Shown piece after piece: positions 37,389-47,069 of a stretch of 64,000 bases of DNA; within the stretch, counting starts at the first letter, position 1; each line of letters starts with the position of its first letter. Both the position numbers and the translations under genes were made by a program. Below the pieces are notes generated by a model. It saw only the letters and a program-made list of their open reading frames with translations, was not told the DNA's origin and searched no databases. This DNA is from an uncultured Opitutales bacterium (GTDB taxonomy: Bacteria; Verrucomicrobiota; Verrucomicrobiia; Opitutales; Intestinicryptomonadaceae), in assembly GCA_900547395.1 (NCBI GenBank), contig URGP01000013.1, positions 1 to 64,000 on the forward strand, given 5' to 3'.

Positions 37389-38258
37389 ATGGATATTTAC
37401 GGCGAAGAAATTTTCATAATAAGCGGACCGACCGCTTCGGGAAAAACGGCGAAAGCGATAGAGCTTGCAAAAGCTGTCGATGCCGAAATCATTTCCTGCG
37501 ACAGCGTGCAAGTTTACGAATTTATGGACATAGGCTCTGCAAAACCGTCCGCAAAAGAGCGCGCCGAAATTCCGCACCACTTGATAGACGTATGCCATCC
37601 GTCGCGACAATTCAGCGTCGGCGAATATGTGGCTCTTTCAAAACACGCGCTGGAAAAAATCCTGAAAAACAAAAAAAGGGTAATCGTTGCCGGGGGAAGC
37701 GGATTTTATTTGAAAGCTTGGTTTTCTCCCGTGACGGACGAAATTGAAATTCCAAAATCCGTAAAGGATGAATGCCAAAAGCTGTTTGATTTGGGCGGAA
37801 GCGAAGCACTCAAAGAGAAGTTGCTATCCCTCGACCCCGAAGCCGCCGACTCCATAGACATTCAAAATCCGCGCAGAATACGCCCCGCGCTCGAAAGAGT
37901 TTTGGCGACATCTCTCACCCTCAAAGAACTGCGCAAAAAATTCGAGAGCCTGCCTTGCCCGATGGGCAACTTCAAAACCAATTTCAAAAGCACCGACATG
38001 CCCGACGAAGAGCTTTTTAAAAGGGTGAAAACACGCACCGAAAAAATGATAGAAGACGGGCTTATAGAAGAAACGAAAAAATTGATGTCTATCGGGATTG
38101 AAAAAAATCCGTCGGCTGCAATGGCAATAGGATACCGCGAAACAATGGAAGCCATAAGGCAAAACGACTTTTCAAACCTCGCCGAAAAAATATTTTTATC
38201 GACAAAAAAACTGATAAAAAAACAGCGCAAATTCCTAAAAACGCAGATAAGGCTTTAA
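37389..38258 (+). CDS. miaA: tRNA dimethylallyltransferase
   Basis: 289 residues. P-loop GPTASGKT (13-20) and IISCDSVQVYEFMDIGSAKP followed by HHLIDV are MiaA signatures. It prenylates A37 of UNN-decoding tRNAs. AAMAIGYRETM and the C-terminal TKKLIKKQRKFLKTQ also fit. It is tail-to-tail with the unknown gene at 38255, overlapping by 4 bases. Confidence 0.95.
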   Translation: MDIYGEEIFIISGPTASGKTAKAIELAKAVDAEIISCDSVQVYEFMDIGSAKPSAKERAEIPHHLIDVCHPSRQFSVGEYVALSKHALEKILKNKKRVIVAGGSGFYLKAWFSPVTDEIEIPKSVKDECQKLFDLGGSEALKEKLLSLDPEAADSIDIQNPRRIRPALERVLATSLTLKELRKKFESLPCPMGNFKTNFKSTDMPDEELFKRVKTRTEKMIEDGLIEETKKLMSIGIEKNPSAAMAIGYRETMEAIRQNDFSNLAEKIFLSTKKLIKKQRKFLKTQIRL

Positions 38259-38713
38259 GACAACCTAAGCCCCGCGCTTTCCAATATTCCCGTCCGCAAA
38301 AAATTCGCAAAGTCGTACTGGTTAGTTTCAATTTCACGGGTGGAAACTTCGCCGCCCGAATAGGAGTCGAGGGCGAAAACCAAAAGCCCGTCAACAACTT
38401 CCCTTGTTTTTTTTCCTCCCGAAATTTCCTGTTGGACTATCGAAGACGGATTTGCCTGCAACACCCTCGCGCAAAATTTTATTTTCAACTTCGCCCTACC
38501 CCATTCAAGGGAATATGCGGAAGCATCATCATAAAAGACATCGCCCGCGGCAAACGAAAAGCATGTGCCACGCGTCGCCCCCTTCAAAGTGAGCGCAATG
38601 TCCAAGCTTTCCATAAAAGCGTCGGAAAGTTTGAAAAACCAACCTTGCGCGAAGCCGCCCTCAAAAAATTTTTCGACTCCGCCTTCAATGCTTTTTCTTA
38701 AAGCCGCCCTCAT
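38255..38713 (-). CDS. Unknown protein of 152 residues
   Basis: I recognise no family. The start is taken at ATG 38713; the longer frame beginning at 38758 runs through the mdh terminator hairpin, so it is unlikely. Two halves are visible: an amphipathic helical start (MRAALRKSIEGGVEKFFEGG) and a beta-rich body with TLKGATRGTCFSFAAGDVFY and IKFCARVLQANPS. No signal peptide or transmembrane helix. It is separated from mdh by a terminator and may have its own promoter. Confidence 0.65.
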   Translation of the reverse strand: MRAALRKSIEGGVEKFFEGGFAQGWFFKLSDAFMESLDIALTLKGATRGTCFSFAAGDVFYDDASAYSLEWGRAKLKIKFCARVLQANPSSIVQQEISGGKKTREVVDGLLVFALDSYSGGEVSTREIETNQYDFANFLRTGILESAGLRLS

Positions 38714-38721
38714 GCCCGCAT

Positions 38722-38755
38722 AAAACAACGGGTGCCCGAATTTCTCGGACACCCG
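38722..38755 (-). terminator. Terminator after mdh
   Basis: On minus: CGGGTGTCCGA (38755-38745) and TCGGGCACCCG (38739-38729), one G-U pair, then a TTGTTTT tail (38728-38722). Confidence 0.8.
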
Positions 38756-38768
38756 CAAGCCTTAAAAA

Positions 38769-39758
38769 TTAAAGACCCAAAATTTCTTTTGCGGAATTGC
38801 TTTCGTCAAGCAACTCCTTGTTTGTTGCGTCAATCTTCGCGCGGGAAAATTCGTTGATGTCCAAACCTTCAACGACATGCCAAGTCTTGCCGTCTTCAGT
38901 GCGGACGGGAAGGGAAGTTATGATTCCCTTGGGCGTTCCGTATTCTCCGTTCGAGCAGACGCCGACGCTGAACCATTCGCCTTTCGGGGTCGGAGTTGAA
39001 AGCGCGTAAACAGTGTCGATTGCCGCGTTTGCAGCGGAAGCCGCCGAAGACGCCCCGCGCGCGGCGATGACTGCCGCACCGCGCTTTTGCACGGTCGGGA
39101 TAAAGTCGTTTTCAAGCCAGTCCTTGTCGTTTACGACTTCAACCGCGGGCTTTCCGTTTATCGTGGCATTGTATGCGTCGGGATACTGGGTTGAAGAGTG
39201 GTTGCCCCAAATTACGACATTCTTGACATCGCGGCTCAATACGCCGGTCTTGTTTGCAAGCTGGTATGTCGCGCGGTGTTGGTCGAGCATCGTCATTGCA
39301 AACCAACGGTCTGCGGGGATTGACGGAGCGGACTGTTTTGCAATCCAGCAGTTTGTGTTGCAGGGATTGCCTACCACAAAAATACGCACGTCTTTTGCGG
39401 CATATTGTTCGATTGCCTTGCCCTGCCCCGTGAAAATGCCGCCGTTGATTTTCAAGAGGTCTGATCTTTCCATGCCCGCCTTGCGCGGCATGGAACCTAC
39501 GAGAATTGCCCAGTTTACATCCTTGAAGCCCTCCGCCAAATCGGAAGTGCAAACGATTTTTTCAAGAAGCGGAAAAGCGCAGTCGTCAAGCTCCATTTTC
39601 ACGCCTTCAAGCTTGTCCATCGCGGGGGCAATGTCTATTAAATTGAGCTCGACAGGCTGGTCAGCCCCGAACAAATCGCCTTTTGCGATGCGAAACACCA
39701 TTGAATAACCAATATTGCCGGCGGCGCCGGTAACTGCTACTTTTATTGCTTTTTTCAT
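38769..39758 (-). CDS. mdh: Malate dehydrogenase
   Basis: 329 residues. The [10 protein letters not shown] (about 11-20) nucleotide loop, and [20 protein letters not shown] (Arg pair of the substrate loop), match the LDH-like MDH branch. The catalytic His is in [11 protein letters not shown]. It interconverts malate and oxaloacetate. AAGGA lies 7 bases before the ATG. It is a monocistronic unit closed by the terminator at 38722. Confidence 0.95.
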   Translation of the reverse strand: MKKAIKVAVTGAAGNIGYSMVFRIAKGDLFGADQPVELNLIDIAPAMDKLEGVKMELDDCAFPLLEKIVCTSDLAEGFKDVNWAILVGSMPRKAGMERSDLLKINGGIFTGQGKAIEQYAAKDVRIFVVGNPCNTNCWIAKQSAPSIPADRWFAMTMLDQHRATYQLANKTGVLSRDVKNVVIWGNHSSTQYPDAYNATINGKPAVEVVNDKDWLENDFIPTVQKRGAAVIAARGASSAASAANAAIDTVYALSTPTPKGEWFSVGVCSNGEYGTPKGIITSLPVRTEDGKTWHVVEGLDINEFSRAKIDATNKELLDESNSAKEILGL

Positions 39759-39873
39759 AATAGTCCTTAAAAAAAATTGTATTCTTAAAGTTTATGAATT
39801 TGCCCAAACTTTGCAAAACAAAATTTAAAAAACTCCTTTCAACCTTAAAATCTCTTTTATTCATCGGCATTCT

Positions 39874-39898
39874 TCCGATATTTTTTTCGGATTTTTTT
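39874..39898 (+). terminator. Hairpin with T-run and no upstream gene
   Basis: TCCGA (39874-39878) / TCGGA (39887-39891) with an 8-base loop then seven Ts. The plus strand before it (39759-39873) carries no gene; a short plus-strand RNA ending here is possible but unsupported. Confidence 0.4.
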
Positions 39899-39908
39899 AA
39901 TTTTTCGT

Positions 39909-39938
39909 TTGACTGAAATAAAAAATTCCACCTTAATT
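39909..39938 (+). promoter_or_regulatory. Predicted promoter of the HU gene
   Basis: TTGACT (39909-39914), 18-base spacer and TTAATT (39933-39938), about 58 bases before the HU start codon. By eye only. Confidence 0.45.
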
Positions 39939-39995
39939 GCTTATGTTTTAAGCGGATTTTACTCCAATTAACCTCAACAAAAATATAAATATTAT

Positions 39996-40268
39996 ATGAA
40001 TAAAGCAGATCTCATCGCAAAAGTACAAGAAATCCTCGGCGCAGACGCAACAAAAGCTTGCGCGGAAAGAGCCCTCAACGCAGTCATCGAAGCCATCCAG
40101 TTTGGCGTAAAGAAACAGAAGAAGGTTCAGCTCATCGGCTTTGGAACTTTCTCCGTAGTTGACCGCAAGGCGCGCACAGGCATCAACCCCAAGACCAAGG
40201 AAAAGATTAAGATCAAGGCTTCCAAGGCAATCAAGTTCAAGGCAAGCTCCGCATTCAAGGCAAAGTAA
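39996..40268 (+). CDS. HU-family DNA-binding protein
   Basis: 90 residues, normal length. MNKADLIAKVQEILGADATKA, then QLIGFGTFSV and the beta-arm RKARTGINPKTKEKIKIKASK are the HU fold. The DNA-intercalating Pro of the arm is at NPKT. The C-terminus is Lys-rich. It bends and compacts DNA. It has its own promoter and terminator, so it is monocistronic. Confidence 0.96.
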   Translation: MNKADLIAKVQEILGADATKACAERALNAVIEAIQFGVKKQKKVQLIGFGTFSVVDRKARTGINPKTKEKIKIKASKAIKFKASSAFKAK

Positions 40269-40296
40269 GATTTGCGGGAACAAACCCAATCTTGAT

Positions 40297-40330
40297 AAAA
40301 AAAGACGCCTGTCTCGGGCGTCTTTTTTTT
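40297..40330 (+). terminator. Terminator after the HU gene
   Basis: GACGCC (40304-40309) / GGCGTC (40317-40322) with A-run and T-run on both sides. Confidence 0.88.
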
Positions 40331-40406
40331 TGCGTCCGCCATAAAAGCGCGTTTTACATTTTTTATATTGCGCAAAAACAATGTTTTGACATTATTTAAA
40401 GCCAAT

Positions 40407-41642
40407 ATGAAAAAAACTTTGACATATTGCCTGTTGGCGGGTGCGGGATTGTTTATAAGTGCCTGTGGACTGCTGGAAGATTCCATTGCGGAAAAATCCG
40501 CCTCAAACGCGTGGGAATTCGGGCTTGACTTGGCTTTTCTCGAAAAATACGCGGACTGCATCGTGCTTGGCGAAAACGAAAGCTTTGTGGCAGTGTCGCC
40601 CAAGCTCCAAGCTCGAGTCATGACATCCACTCTAAGCGGTGATGGCGGATACAGCATGGGCTGGATAAACCGCAATCTCATAGCTTCGGGAGAGAGGGAA
40701 AGCCACGGCAACTTATACGGCGGCGAAGACAGATTTTGGATAGGCCCCGAAGGCACCGACCACTCTGTGTTCTTTGAAAAAGACGCGCTATTTGTCCCCG
40801 ACAACTGGAAAATACCGCAGGATATTTCGTCAGAGCCGTGGAAAGTGAAAAGCAAGAACCGCCACCAAGCATCTTTTGAAAAGGAAATTTCGCTTAAAAA
40901 CGCCAAGGGGGAAAACATAAAAATTTTGGCAAGCCGCGAAATTACATACATCACGAAAGAAAACGCCAAAATGATTTTGGACACTGAAATTCCCGAAACT
41001 GTCAAAATGGTTGCCTTTCAATCGGTGAACAAAATCACGAACAAAGGAGAAAAGCCCTGGGGAGAAAAAAGCGGTCTTATAAACTTGGCGGTGGTTTCCA
41101 CGTTCCATGCGAATAAAAGCACCTACGCCTTCCTTCCGTTTAACCAAGGCTCGCCCAAAGACATAGGCTCGATAATAACCGACATGTACAACGAATCCCC
41201 CATCGGAGACAGGCTTTCGGTTGCGAGTGATTTTGTGAGAATGCGCATGGACGGCTCGAAGCTCGGCGAAATTTTTATGAATCCCAAGCGCACGCGCAAC
41301 ATTTTGGGCGCGTACGATTCCGACCAAAACCTGCTGACAATCATAACGTTCGTTCCGCCGCCTGCGCCCGCAAAATACATCGCCCCTTACTGGCGCAGGA
41401 CAAATGACATGCTTGACGGAGACGCCGTTTCGATATTCAACAACGGCCCCGCGAACCACGACACATTCTATGCCGACAAGTTTTTCAAAACCTCGACATT
41501 CTCTCCCGCCCTCGCGCTCGAACCCCAAAAATCGCAGCTACACATACAGCGCACGTTCCACTTCAAGGGTTCTGAATACGAGCTTGAAAAGATAGCGCAA
41601 AAGCTTTTGGGAGTTTCGATGAAACAGCTGCGCCCTGAATAA
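40407..41642 (+). CDS. DUF6786-like lipoprotein
   Basis: 411 residues from the ATG at 40407; the longer frame from 40368 lacks a signal peptide. Lipobox FISACGLL (lipid Cys19). Conserved-looking blocks are MGWINRNLI, YGGEDRFWIGPEGTDHSVFF, and the C-terminal HIQRTFHFKGSEYELEKIAQKLLG. The pattern resembles a family of secreted DUF6786 proteins related to sugar mutarotase-type folds. That family name is from memory; the biochemical role is unknown. Confidence 0.72.
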   Translation: MKKTLTYCLLAGAGLFISACGLLEDSIAEKSASNAWEFGLDLAFLEKYADCIVLGENESFVAVSPKLQARVMTSTLSGDGGYSMGWINRNLIASGERESHGNLYGGEDRFWIGPEGTDHSVFFEKDALFVPDNWKIPQDISSEPWKVKSKNRHQASFEKEISLKNAKGENIKILASREITYITKENAKMILDTEIPETVKMVAFQSVNKITNKGEKPWGEKSGLINLAVVSTFHANKSTYAFLPFNQGSPKDIGSIITDMYNESPIGDRLSVASDFVRMRMDGSKLGEIFMNPKRTRNILGAYDSDQNLLTIITFVPPPAPAKYIAPYWRRTNDMLDGDAVSIFNNGPANHDTFYADKFFKTSTFSPALALEPQKSQLHIQRTFHFKGSEYELEKIAQKLLGVSMKQLRPE

Positions 41643-41682
41643 TTGAAAAATTTTTCCGATAAAACAACTTTAAACTATTTTT

Positions 41683-42747
41683 ATGGAAACTATAAAACCA
41701 GACGCTTTTTTGGAAACGCTAATGGCGACAAAATCGCCCACGGGAGCGGAAACGCAGGCGGCATGTGCTGTCGATGCTTTCGCAAAGCCATTCGCCGACG
41801 CATATTCGCGCGACGTTTTGGGAAACAGATTTGCCACTGTCGGCAATGCGGAAAAAACCATAATGTTCGCGGGGCATATCGACGAAATCGGGCTTATAAT
41901 CTCGCATATCGACAACGACGGATTTTTGTTCTTCCAACAGCTCGGAGGGCATGACAACATAATGCTTTCGGGAAGAAGAGTCGCAATCCTTACAAAAAAC
42001 GGGATTGTGCGCGGAGTTACGGGCAAGAAGGCAATCCACTTGATGGACGCGAAAGAGCGCAAAGACGTTCCCGAAACCCACCAGATTTGGATAGACATCG
42101 GCGCAAAATCAAAAGACGAAGCTGAAAGCCTCGTTGAAATCGGAGACAGCGCGGTATTTGAATGCGGGCTTGAACACCTCCACGGCAGCCGCTACGCCGC
42201 AAGAGCTTTCGACGACAAGGCGGGATGCTACTGCGCCTTTGAAGCCCTGCGCAGGATAAAGGAAAAAGGCGGAAACCCCGACTTCAAAATAACGGCGGTC
42301 GCCACAAGCCAGGAAGAAATTGGAACGCGCGGCGCATGGACAGCCTCTTACAGCGTAAACCCGCAAATAGGAATCGCCATAGACGTCGAACATGCGACAG
42401 ACTTCCCAACTTGCGACATCCGCAGATACGGGCTTATAAAGCTCGGCGCAGGTGTTGTGATTTCAAGGGGTCCGAACATCAACCCCGTCGTTTTTGAGCG
42501 TCTCGTTGAATGCGCAAAGAAAAATAACATTCCATACCAGATAAACGCAGAGCCGCGCCCGACGGGGACAGACGCCCGCATACTGCAAATGACAAGGCGC
42601 GGCGTTGCAACAGGGCTTTTGGGCATTCCGTTAAGATATATGCACACTCCCGCCGAAACTGCGGATTTGCAAGACGTCCAAAGCTGCGCCGCCCTGCTTG
42701 AAGCTTTCGCGCTCTCCGTCAGAAAAGAAGACGACTTCACTTTCTAA
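41683..42747 (+). CDS. M42-family metallo-aminopeptidase
   Basis: 354 residues. Metal ligands visible: GHIDEIG (about 64-70), FDDKAG (about 177-182), SQEEIGTRG with the catalytic Glu-Glu pair, IDVEHATD, and YMHTPAET near the end. Relatives are tetrahedral dodecamer aminopeptidases (TET, glutamyl aminopeptidase/FrvX) that degrade small peptides in the cytoplasm. hemD follows 4 bases after the stop, so the two may be translated together. Confidence 0.92.
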   Translation: METIKPDAFLETLMATKSPTGAETQAACAVDAFAKPFADAYSRDVLGNRFATVGNAEKTIMFAGHIDEIGLIISHIDNDGFLFFQQLGGHDNIMLSGRRVAILTKNGIVRGVTGKKAIHLMDAKERKDVPETHQIWIDIGAKSKDEAESLVEIGDSAVFECGLEHLHGSRYAARAFDDKAGCYCAFEALRRIKEKGGNPDFKITAVATSQEEIGTRGAWTASYSVNPQIGIAIDVEHATDFPTCDIRRYGLIKLGAGVVISRGPNINPVVFERLVECAKKNNIPYQINAEPRPTGTDARILQMTRRGVATGLLGIPLRYMHTPAETADLQDVQSCAALLEAFALSVRKEDDFTF

Positions 42748-42751
42748 TATC

Positions 42752-43528
42752 ATGAAAAATCTCCCTTTAAGCAAAAAGACAATACTTCTTACGCGCCCGA
42801 ACAACGAGCCCCTCGCCTCTCAGTTGAAAGAGCTTGGAGCGAAAGTTTTGGAATTGCCGCTGATAGACGTGCAATTTGAGGCGGACGCGGAGGTCGCAGA
42901 CGATGTTTTGAAAAACCTCGCCTGCTATGAATGGATTTTATTTACAAGCGCAAACGGCGTAAAGGGCTTCTTCAAGGAATTCTTCAAGAAGTTTAAAGAC
43001 ATACGCTGCATAGGGCCTTGCAGAATTGCCTGCGTGGGAAGCGCAACCGCCGACGCATTGAAGGAGTTTTTCATTCAAACAGACGTCATTCCAGAAAAAG
43101 CCACAGGCGAAGCCATGGCGGAAGCAATTTTAAACTACGAAACAATCGAAAATTTAAATATGCTTTACGTCACGGGCAACCTAAACGACAACTCCGTATC
43201 AAAGATTTTGGAAGAAAAAGGAAGAGCCATCGTCGATACATTCCCCGTTTACAAGACCTCGGTAATAGAGCTTGACGGCGAACACGAAACCTTGAAAGAG
43301 TTTGTTGAAAACGGGGCGGACGCAATTTATTTCGCAAGCGGCTCGGCAGTCGAAGGCTTTGTGAAAAACGCGAAGAAGCTTTCACTTAAAAAAGGCGCAA
43401 AAAGCCCGAAAGCTTATTCGATTGGCGAAAAATGCTCCGAAAAGATGAAAAATTCCGGCATTCCCGTCGCAAAAGAAGCAAAGCATCCAAGCCTTGTCCT
43501 GGAAATGCTGACGGAAGAGCTTGGCTGA
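42752..43528 (+). CDS. hemD: Uroporphyrinogen-III synthase
   Basis: 258 residues from the ATG at 42752. KKTILLTRPNNEPLASQLKE starts the first Rossmann-like domain, LFTSANGVKGFF and IACVGSATADAL follow, and the second domain has YFASGSAVEGFV and AYSIGEKCSEKM. It closes the tetrapyrrole ring of haem and cobalamin precursors. The family is poorly conserved but this order is characteristic. No other hem biosynthesis gene is adjacent (HemW is at 49 kb). Confidence 0.85.
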   Translation: MKNLPLSKKTILLTRPNNEPLASQLKELGAKVLELPLIDVQFEADAEVADDVLKNLACYEWILFTSANGVKGFFKEFFKKFKDIRCIGPCRIACVGSATADALKEFFIQTDVIPEKATGEAMAEAILNYETIENLNMLYVTGNLNDNSVSKILEEKGRAIVDTFPVYKTSVIELDGEHETLKEFVENGADAIYFASGSAVEGFVKNAKKLSLKKGAKSPKAYSIGEKCSEKMKNSGIPVAKEAKHPSLVLEMLTEELG

Positions 43529-43555
43529 TTTCATGCCAACTATTTTGCAAAAAAC

Positions 43556-43587
43556 AAAAAATCCGCGCCTTATGCGGATTTTTTTAT
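43556..43587. terminator. Bidirectional terminator between hemD and xerD
   Basis: AAAAAATCCGC (43556-43566) / GCGGATTTTTTT (43574-43585), 7-base loop. Confidence 0.9.
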
Positions 43588-44507
43588 TTTTCAAATTCAA
43601 TTTTCATCTTGTTTCGCGGGTGGTGCGCGCTGTGCTCGGCAATCAAGGCGGAATCGGCGACTTTTGTGTATATCTGAGTTGTCGCCAAGTCGGAATGCCC
43701 CAGCATTTCTTTTATCGCCATTAAATTTGCGCCCGCGCCCAAGAGATGGGTTGCGAACGAATGCCTCAGCATATGCGGCTTTATTTCATGCTCGATGCCA
43801 GCCCTCAGCGCGTATTTTTTGATGTTGTGCCAAAAAGTTTTACGCGAAAGCTTGTCGCCCTTATTTGTGATGAAAAGATAAATCGGGTGTTTTTTTCTGA
43901 AAAAATCGCGCGAAAAATTCACATAGTCGTTTATCGCGCCGACGGCTCTGCCGCCTATCGGGACGAGTCGAACCTTGTCGCCCTTGCCGCAGACGCGTAT
44001 TATTTTGGCTTGAAAATCCAAATCGGAAATTTTCACCCCGCAAAGCTCGCTTACGCGCAATCCGCTGCAATACATAAGTTCAAGCATTGCCCTGTCGCGC
44101 TTTTCAAGCATATTTTCGCGCGACGGCTCGGCAAGGAGTTTCAAGACTTCTTCCCTGCTCAAAACTTTCGGAATTTCCCTGCGGACTTTGGGGCGCGCAA
44201 TAAGCTCCGAAAAATCGGACTTCCAGATTTTTTCCTCAATCAAAAAACCGCTCAATGACTTTACCGCGCTCAGCTTTCTCGACTGCGTGGAGGTTTTCGC
44301 CCCGCGCGAAATCTTGGCAATCCATTCTGAAATTTCGGCTTCGGACGCACCGCTGAAAGACCGGATTTTTTTCGACTGCAAAAAGAGCGCAAACTGCTCG
44401 ACATCGCTCAAATAAGAAGCTACGGTGTTGCGGCTCTTGCCAAGCTCCATTTCAAGATAGAGCTTGTATTCCAAAACAGCGTCTTTAAATTCCTGCGAAA
44501 GCAGCAT
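43584..44507 (-). CDS. xerD: XerC/XerD-type tyrosine recombinase
   Basis: 307 residues. The N-terminal SAM-like core-binding domain (about 1-100) and the catalytic domain contain the full set: Arg151 (GLRVSEL), Lys175 (GKGDKVRLVPIG), His245-x-x-Arg248 (HMLRHSFATHLL), His271 (MLGHSDLATTQ) and Tyr280 (IYTKV). Length and motifs fit chromosome-dimer recombinases rather than phage integrases. Which of XerC or XerD it is cannot be told; no dif-like site seen nearby. meaB lies 3 bases upstream on the same strand. Confidence 0.9.
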   Translation of the reverse strand: MLLSQEFKDAVLEYKLYLEMELGKSRNTVASYLSDVEQFALFLQSKKIRSFSGASEAEISEWIAKISRGAKTSTQSRKLSAVKSLSGFLIEEKIWKSDFSELIARPKVRREIPKVLSREEVLKLLAEPSRENMLEKRDRAMLELMYCSGLRVSELCGVKISDLDFQAKIIRVCGKGDKVRLVPIGGRAVGAINDYVNFSRDFFRKKHPIYLFITNKGDKLSRKTFWHNIKKYALRAGIEHEIKPHMLRHSFATHLLGAGANLMAIKEMLGHSDLATTQIYTKVADSALIAEHSAHHPRNKMKIEFEK

Positions 44508-44510
44508 ATT

Positions 44511-45638
44511 TTACCGCGCGGAAAGAAGTTTTCTTACTGCCGCAGTTACAGGCATTTTAGACGCTTCGACGTCCGCCTCTATTTGCGGCAAAATGCTTGC
44601 GACCTCTGGCCTTGAATAAAACTCGCGCAAAATTTCATCGTCAAGCACCGAATGCAGCCACTCGCGCTTTTGATAAGCCCTGCGGATTTCAAAAAATCCC
44701 GTCTCAAGCATTTTTTTATGAAACTCTTGAAGCCTGCGCCAAATTTCCATCACGTTAAATCCCGTATGGGCAGAGCACACCTCGCAAAAAGGCGACCAGT
44801 TCGGTGTCGGGCTGTTCAAAAAATGCAGCACACCCGCAAGCTCCGCCTTTTTAAGGGTTGATTTCTCGACCAAATTGCCGTCGCACTTGTTGACAGCTAT
44901 CGCGTCGGCAAGCTCTATAACGCCTTTTTTTATCCCTTGCAAGTCGTCGCCCTGCGTCGCAAGCTGCACAAGCAGGAAAAAGTCGGACATCGACCTCACA
45001 GTGACTTCGCTCTGCCCCACGCCAACAGTTTCAATTAAAATCGTGTCGAAGCCGAAAGCCTCGCAAAGAAGCATTGTCTCGCGGCTTTTGCGGGCAACTC
45101 CCCCCAATGCACCGCCCGAAGGCGAAGGTCTTATAAAGGCGTTTTCGAGCCTCGACAAGTTTTCCATGCGGGTTTTGTCGCCCAAGATGCTACCACCTGT
45201 AAGAGTGCTTGACGGATCGACAGCCAAAACGGCAACCTTCTTTCCCTCTTTGCAAAGCATTGTGCCAAGACACTCGATGAAAGTGGATTTCCCCGCCCCG
45301 GGCACGCCCGTAATGCCGACTCTGAAAGACTTTCCCGAATGCGGCAAAAGCTCCGAAACAAGCTCCTGGGCTTTTTCTATGTGGCGCGGCGCGTTGCTTT
45401 CAATCAAGGTTATCCCGCGCGAAAGCATTGTTTTGTCGCCGCTTAAAATTCCGTCTTTATATTCGGCAACCGAAAAGCTTTTGCGCTTAACAACGGGGCG
45501 TCTTTTTACCACTTGCGAAAATCCGCCATCTTCAAAGCCGTCGTGCCTTGCCTTGACGCCGGGCATCACTTCGGTTGCAAAAACCGACTTGTCGGCATTT
45601 TCGGGAACCCATTCGGGCAAAGTTTTATCGTCATTCAT
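44511..45638 (-). CDS. meaB: MeaB/ArgK-type G3E GTPase
   Basis: 375 residues. P-loop GVPGAGKS (111-118), VDPSSTLTGGSILGDKTRM (about 140-158), ETVGVGQSE and NKCDG (base recognition). An N-terminal 55-residue Ser/Lys-rich extension is unusual. MeaB guards and reloads methylmalonyl-CoA mutase with cobalamin. The mutase genes are not in the window. It overlaps the rmuC end by 8 bases, so the two are translated in series. Confidence 0.9.
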   Translation of the reverse strand: MNDDKTLPEWVPENADKSVFATEVMPGVKARHDGFEDGGFSQVVKRRPVVKRKSFSVAEYKDGILSGDKTMLSRGITLIESNAPRHIEKAQELVSELLPHSGKSFRVGITGVPGAGKSTFIECLGTMLCKEGKKVAVLAVDPSSTLTGGSILGDKTRMENLSRLENAFIRPSPSGGALGGVARKSRETMLLCEAFGFDTILIETVGVGQSEVTVRSMSDFFLLVQLATQGDDLQGIKKGVIELADAIAVNKCDGNLVEKSTLKKAELAGVLHFLNSPTPNWSPFCEVCSAHTGFNVMEIWRRLQEFHKKMLETGFFEIRRAYQKREWLHSVLDDEILREFYSRPEVASILPQIEADVEASKMPVTAAVRKLLSAR

Positions 45639-46947
45639 CGCCGCCGTCCTCCAAATATTTCTTTCCGATGTTTTTTTTCGACTTTACGCCAAGTTCCTCC
45701 AACCGTATCGCAGTGCCCAAAACGCCTTGCCTACCCGAAATCGAAGTATCCAAATCGGCATATCCCCTTTGGACTTTTTCTATCGACTTGCCAAGCTCCC
45801 CAAACCTTTCGAGGAAGAGGCAAATCCTTTCGTGGAGGCTCTTGCCAAGTTCCGCGATTTCAAGGGTGTTCTTGTTCTGCTTTTCGATGCTCCAAATATT
45901 TTCCACCGTCCTTAGGCATGCAAACAAAGTTGCGGGGCTTGCAAGGGCGATTTTGAGGGAATTGGCATATTGAAGCAAATTTAAATCCTTCGTAATCGCA
46001 AGCTCGAACGCCCCTTCGATTGGAATGAAAATCAAAACGAAGTCGGGGTTTTGCACGTCCTTTAACGCCTCGTAATTTTTTGAGGAAAGACCTTTTATGT
46101 GGGCGCGCACCGAATTTAAAAAGAGCTTTAATTCCGCCTCGCGCGTTTTATCGTCAGGCGCGGCGCAATAATTCATATAGTTTACAAGCGACACCTTGGA
46201 ATCTATTATGAAATTTCTGTTGTCGGGCAGACGCACCAAAACGTCCAATATGCGCGATTTTCCGTCCTGCGTATGGCTGTCCTGCGTCAAAAAATTCACA
46301 TTTTCCACAAGCCCGCAATTTTTCAAGGCGTCCTCCAAAATCATTTCGCCCCAATTTCCTGCCGTTTTGTTGTTTGAAACAAGAGCCTTTGCCAAATTGT
46401 CCGCCTCTTTTGAAATTTTTGCGTTCATTTCAGAAAGCATATTTATCTGGCGTTCCAAACTTCCGTATTTTTTTGCGTCGTGCTCCGCTACATCGTCTAT
46501 GCGCTTTCTGAAAGACGCAAGATTTTCTTTTAGCGGAGACAAGACGCCGTCAAGCTGGATTTTGTTTGAAGATTCAAATTTCTGGCGCGCGGCGTCAAAA
46601 ATTTTCGCGCTGAAAGCCTCAAATTCGCCAGCCTTTTCAAGCATGGCTTTTTCCCTCTCCTGCATTCGCGCTTCCGACTTTTCAAGGCGAATGTTTTCAT
46701 TTAAAAGAGACTCTATTTTCTTGTCCTTTTCAGACATACCCGCCTCCAAAGACGCCGAAAACTTTTCAGCGGCCTCGCGCTTAAAAATCTCCTCTTTCAA
46801 CGCAAATTCCAAATTCGATTTTTCCTCCGCGCTCGCGCCCAAATCTTTTCGCAAAGACGCAATGCGAAAATACCCCCCAACCGCCCAAGCAAAAAGCACT
46901 ACGCACGACAAAATCAACAAAACAAAAGCTGTTCCGACATTTTCCAT
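45631..46947 (-). CDS. rmuC: RmuC-like recombination protein
   Basis: 438 residues from the ATG at 46947. An N-terminal membrane helix (about 6-25), a long coiled coil (about 35-145, Glu/Lys/Ala-rich heptads) and the nuclease-like RmuC domain (about 170-380: NWGEMILEDALKNCGL, DSKVSLVNY, FIPIEGAFELAI) give the known layout. RmuC limits DNA inversions and is found with nuclease-like folds. The helix suggests it is membrane-tethered. Confidence 0.9.
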   Translation of the reverse strand: MENVGTAFVLLILSCVVLFAWAVGGYFRIASLRKDLGASAEEKSNLEFALKEEIFKREAAEKFSASLEAGMSEKDKKIESLLNENIRLEKSEARMQEREKAMLEKAGEFEAFSAKIFDAARQKFESSNKIQLDGVLSPLKENLASFRKRIDDVAEHDAKKYGSLERQINMLSEMNAKISKEADNLAKALVSNNKTAGNWGEMILEDALKNCGLVENVNFLTQDSHTQDGKSRILDVLVRLPDNRNFIIDSKVSLVNYMNYCAAPDDKTREAELKLFLNSVRAHIKGLSSKNYEALKDVQNPDFVLIFIPIEGAFELAITKDLNLLQYANSLKIALASPATLFACLRTVENIWSIEKQNKNTLEIAELGKSLHERICLFLERFGELGKSIEKVQRGYADLDTSISGRQGVLGTAIRLEELGVKSKKNIGKKYLEDGGDE

Positions 46948-47069
46948 CTGAAAAAAAACCAGTTTTATAGCCATTAAAACACTTCAAAAAAAATATTCCA
47001 AGCATTTTAATTGCGGGTACAAAAAAAAGCGGCTTAAAAAACGCCGCCCTTTGAGATTTGAATGAGTTT

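Noticed and set aside
38714..38758. Longer start for the unknown gene after mdh
   Set aside because: The extra 15 codons lie within the mdh terminator hairpin.
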